Of a stretch of DNA of 64,000 nucleotides, positions 57,801 through 62,272 are shown in pieces. The position numbers and the translations under genes are program-made. The DNA comes from Glandiceps talaboti (taxonomy: Eukaryota > Hemichordata > Enteropneusta > Spengelidae). The notes under the pieces were generated by a model. The model searched no databases and was not told the DNA's origin. It worked only from the letters and a program-made list of their open reading frames with translations. How positions within the stretch are numbered: position 1 is the stretch's first letter; each line of letters opens with the position of its first letter. The stretch is taken from contig NC_135557.1 of assembly GCF_964340395.1 (NCBI RefSeq), forward strand, positions 17,944,730 to 18,008,729. Direction: 5' to 3'.

Positions 57801-60514
57801 CTGAGTAACCTATACCATGTATACCCCCAATTTACACACAGACAGGAAGTAGAGCGCCACCATGGCAAATTTTGGAAAGGCCAATTACAACATACCTGTT
57901 GCCCAAGTACAGTAGTGACCTAATGGACACTCAGAGCATTCCTCAGCAGATATTAGATTGGTTGCACTTGTATATGTACCAGGTGGACATGGATATTGGT
58001 CATTTGTAATAGTTCCATTTGGACAGTAGTAACCTGCAATAGGGGAGAATATTAAATTATTATGAACAGCGCCCTCACAGGACCATGGTGGGACCAAATA
58101 ATACCCAGTCATGTGGTCAAAATCTTTCAGGTGAGAATGACTATTACTGTGTGTATGACTGTGTGTGTGTTCATGTATGTTATTGTGTGACTTTTTCACA
58201 TTTCAGGGTTTGAACACTGTTACGAAAATCGCATTGATTCATTTCTTACTTCATGGTTTTGCGCGCAAAGTTGTATTCACAGGTTTCCAATATAAAGAAG
58301 AAACCAAGATGTGTAGAAAGTAGGGGTGTCTTACCTATGGATATTTAGTTAGACCCTATGCATTTCAATTATCAATTATCAAAGGGATGGAAGAAACTAA
58401 ACGTGTAGATTGTTGGGGCATCTTACCCACATTTTTATGCATAATTAGACAAACACTATACACTAACATTATCAGAGAGAAGGAAGAAACCAAAATGTAC
58501 AGAAAGAAGGGGTGTTTTACCTTCTGCACATGGATGTGTACTATTAGATTCTCCAGACCATGGACAGGACCTGCCAGCATCACAAAGTCTGCAGTGATAT
58601 TGATGTCCAGTTCTGGGGTCTGGGTTGTATGTCCCTGGTGGGCATTCTATTGGTGCTGTCCTAGGCTGCCCAGCACTACCATATGGACAATAGTGACCCA
58701 CTGGACATTCAGTACATTGATCAGATGCTGAAAGAAATAATAACAATTGATTAACTTATTATCTCTGTTTGTACCTCAATTACTGACAAATATCACTCTG
58801 TGAGCTGGGCCAAAGTTTTGTTCAGGCCACTGAGGGCACTGTTTACTAGAGAGGTGTCTTATAGCAACACTATCAAATGATTTATTTTGAAATGACAGAT
58901 GCTGCCAATAGAGGGTGCTAATTACTAGAAAGGTCTCTAATAAGTACAACACTACTAAAGTATTCCTTTGAAATGACAAATACTGTCCATAGAGGGTGCT
59001 ATTTACTGGACAGGTGTCTGATTTGTGACAATCACTTTCAAATGAAAACCCTGCCAATAGAGGGCGCTATTTACTGGAAAGGGGTCTAATTGCAACAATA
59101 TCACGTTGAAATGAAAACACTGCCAATAGAGGGAGCTATTTAGGGGAAAAGCCTCTTATCATAATAGGCAATTGAAGTGTTAAAGAGCACTTCTTTTCAA
59201 CTTACAATTTAAACTCAGCTGATCACTAAATGTTCCTATAGGGCAAGCGTTCTGGGTACCGGACTCCTGACCCTCCAAGCAGTAAAATCCTGCAGGACAG
59301 GGAGGACCTTCATAGTCACTGGCAGAAGGACAATAGTGACCTTCTGGACAGACCTTACAGAATGATTCTGATGTAGCGTTGGGTTGGTCATTGTATGTAC
59401 CACCTGTGGAACAAAATATATCACAAATCATCCATTTTAAAAGAAAATTATATATAAAAGAAGCATAAATAATTCATTTCAATCAAAATGGTGCATTTAA
59501 AGTACAATCTCTAGCATTTCATCAGGTATTTTACAACGCTTATCCATCCATGATAGTACAAATCATGGAATTGCATGAATTTTTACCAAAGTGCCTTTCT
59601 CTACTACCAGAGTTCTAAATCTGTCAGAAAAAAACTACCCAATAGTACAAACAGAAAATCCTTGGTATATACTACACCTATGATACACATGGTTATACAT
59701 CAAAGTCTTAATACAACGTGTATACAATATCAGTACGCTCAGACCACGATATAATCAACAGATCTTACATATTCAGACAAAAGATTATCAATAAATGTCC
59801 CATCCACATTCTGGTCATCACAAAGACAAAAGATTGTATAGTTGGGCCACTGGGGGCACTGTTCTGAGGTAGTATTTGGACCATAATATTAATATCATGT
59901 TCTGGTTATCAGAAAGACAAAAGATTGTATAGTTTGGTCACTAGGGGGTGCTGTTCAGAGGTAGCATTTCAACCACAATTGCGGGCCATGGTATGAATTC
60001 TAGTAATTGCATACTTCTGCCTCCTTTAGAGAAAAATCTGACATAAAGAGATTTATACCTACCAGGACAAGGAAATCTTGTAGCATATGATGTTCCTTGT
60101 AAACAGTAATGTCCAACGGGACACGGTTTGTCTTCATATTGGTATTCGCCTGGACCAAGACAGTAGTAACCTAGCAACAATAAATTAACATATTTTTTAA
60201 TACTCAATACATGTACACTAGCTGTAACTGGCTTTTTTTTTCAATCAGACAACCAACAATATATTCACTGAAAATTGTTGGAATACAAATAACTGAACAC
60301 TGTCCATACTAATTAGAGGTTGATTTTATCCATAAGTAGTATATAATAACAGGTTGAAAACATGGTTACATTGAGGGCGCTGTTCACAGTGTATGATATT
60401 ACAAGTACATCTATTGAATCTTGTTTCCAGTTATAGGTCATACAGCTTTGATATACAGGGCAGAATAATAAAGTGAAAGATTTCAAGGTATGTGAGACAA
60501 TCAATAAATCAATT

Positions 60515-60548
<34 letters not shown>

Positions 60549-62222
60549 GTTATTTATAAAGCACTCGTATCTAATACTAAGTAAAGGCGTTGCACAATTA
60601 CATATACATGTTGAAAGCTTTGCTGAAGTTATGTTTTAAGGTTCTTCCTAAAAGAACAAGCTGTGGGCTTTTGACGTATTTCCAGTGGCAAAGTGTTCTA
60701 GAGGCGAGATGCTGCACACGAAAAAAACGCGCCCGTCAAATGAAATGAGTCTATATACTTTGGCTTGTGGAGAAGACATTTGTCTGCGGAACAAAGTCTG
60801 AGACAAAATAAAATACAGTATTACACTTACCAGCAGGACACACAATACAGTCTATTTGACTTTTAGAGCCATTATTTGGGTTGTATGTACCAGTAGGGCA
60901 AGAGTAGAAGTTTGTACCGTCACAGTATCCACCTCTCTCACATAGTCCATCGGCTGGTGTTGGTGATGTGGACGCCTCAGGGCATATATAGCCACTGTGA
61001 CACTTACTACATTTAATGGAACCAGCCTGTGACCAACTACCGGGAAGACACTCAACAGGAACTGTAATACAATTATGAGATCTGTTATTTTCACTATCAA
61101 TGTCTGAAGTTATTGGACAATATTTTTCATTGCATAACTGATAGCTTACATAAACATGTACCAATAGCTTTAGTGTGTGTCTGAGTTTACCAATAGCTAG
61201 TTTTCCATAGTAGTATGTCTCATTCCTGAGTTTACCAATAGCTAGTTTTCCACAGTAGTATTTATATAATTGCTGAGTTTACCAATAGCTAGTTTTCCAC
61301 AGTAGTATTTGTTTCATTGCTGAGTTTGCCAATGGCTAGTTTTCCACAGTAGTATTTGTTTCATTGCTGAGTTTACCAATAGCTAGTTTTCCACAGTAGT
61401 ATTTATATAATTGCTGAGTTTACCATAGCTAGTTTTCCACAGTAGTATTTGTTTCATTGCTGAGTTTACCAATAGCTAGATTTCCACAGTAGTATTTGTT
61501 TCATTGCTGAGTTTACCAATAGCTAGTTTTCCACAGTAGTATTTATATAATTGCTGAGTTTACCATAGCTAGTTTTCCACAGTAGTATTTGTTTCATTGC
61601 TGAGTTTACCAATAGCTAGTTTTCCACAGTAGTATTTATTTAATTGCCGAGTTCACCATAGCTAGTTTTCCACAGTAGTATTTGTTTCATTGCTGAGTTT
61701 ACCATAGCTAGTTTTCCACAGTAGTATTTGTTTCGTTGCTGAGTTTACCAATAGCTAGTTTTCCACAGTAGTATTTATTTAATTGCCGAGTTCACCATAG
61801 CTAGTTTTCCACAGTAGTATTTGTTTCATTGCTGAGTTTACCAATAGCTAGTTTTCCACAGTAGTATTTGTTTCATTGCCGAGTTCACCATAGCTAGTTT
61901 TCCACAGTAGTATTTATTTCATTGCTGAGTTTACCAATAGCTAGTTTTCCACAGTAGTATTTATTTCATTGCTGAGTTTGCCAATAGCTTGATTAGTATG
62001 TTTTTCATTGCAGCTTTAATTTGTGTCTTTCTGAGTTTGCCAATAGCTGAATTTCCACAGTAGTATGTGTTTTAATACATACATGTATATAGTGTTTTAT
62101 TTACCCAAAAGCACAAATGAACATTACAGATACACATACAAAAATACTATTTCGTGGGTAAATAGGGGAATCGGGATTTAGCTTACAGCTATTCAAGCCT
62201 GTCCCCTACATAAGATATACTT

Positions 62223-62272
<50 letters not shown>

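Noticed and set aside
61062-61164. 5' extension of e3 reading KYCPITSD
   Set aside because: The nearby AG acceptors give phase 0 or 2, incompatible with e2's phase-1 donor. The sequence also grades into the minisatellite unit. Kept as a note on e3.
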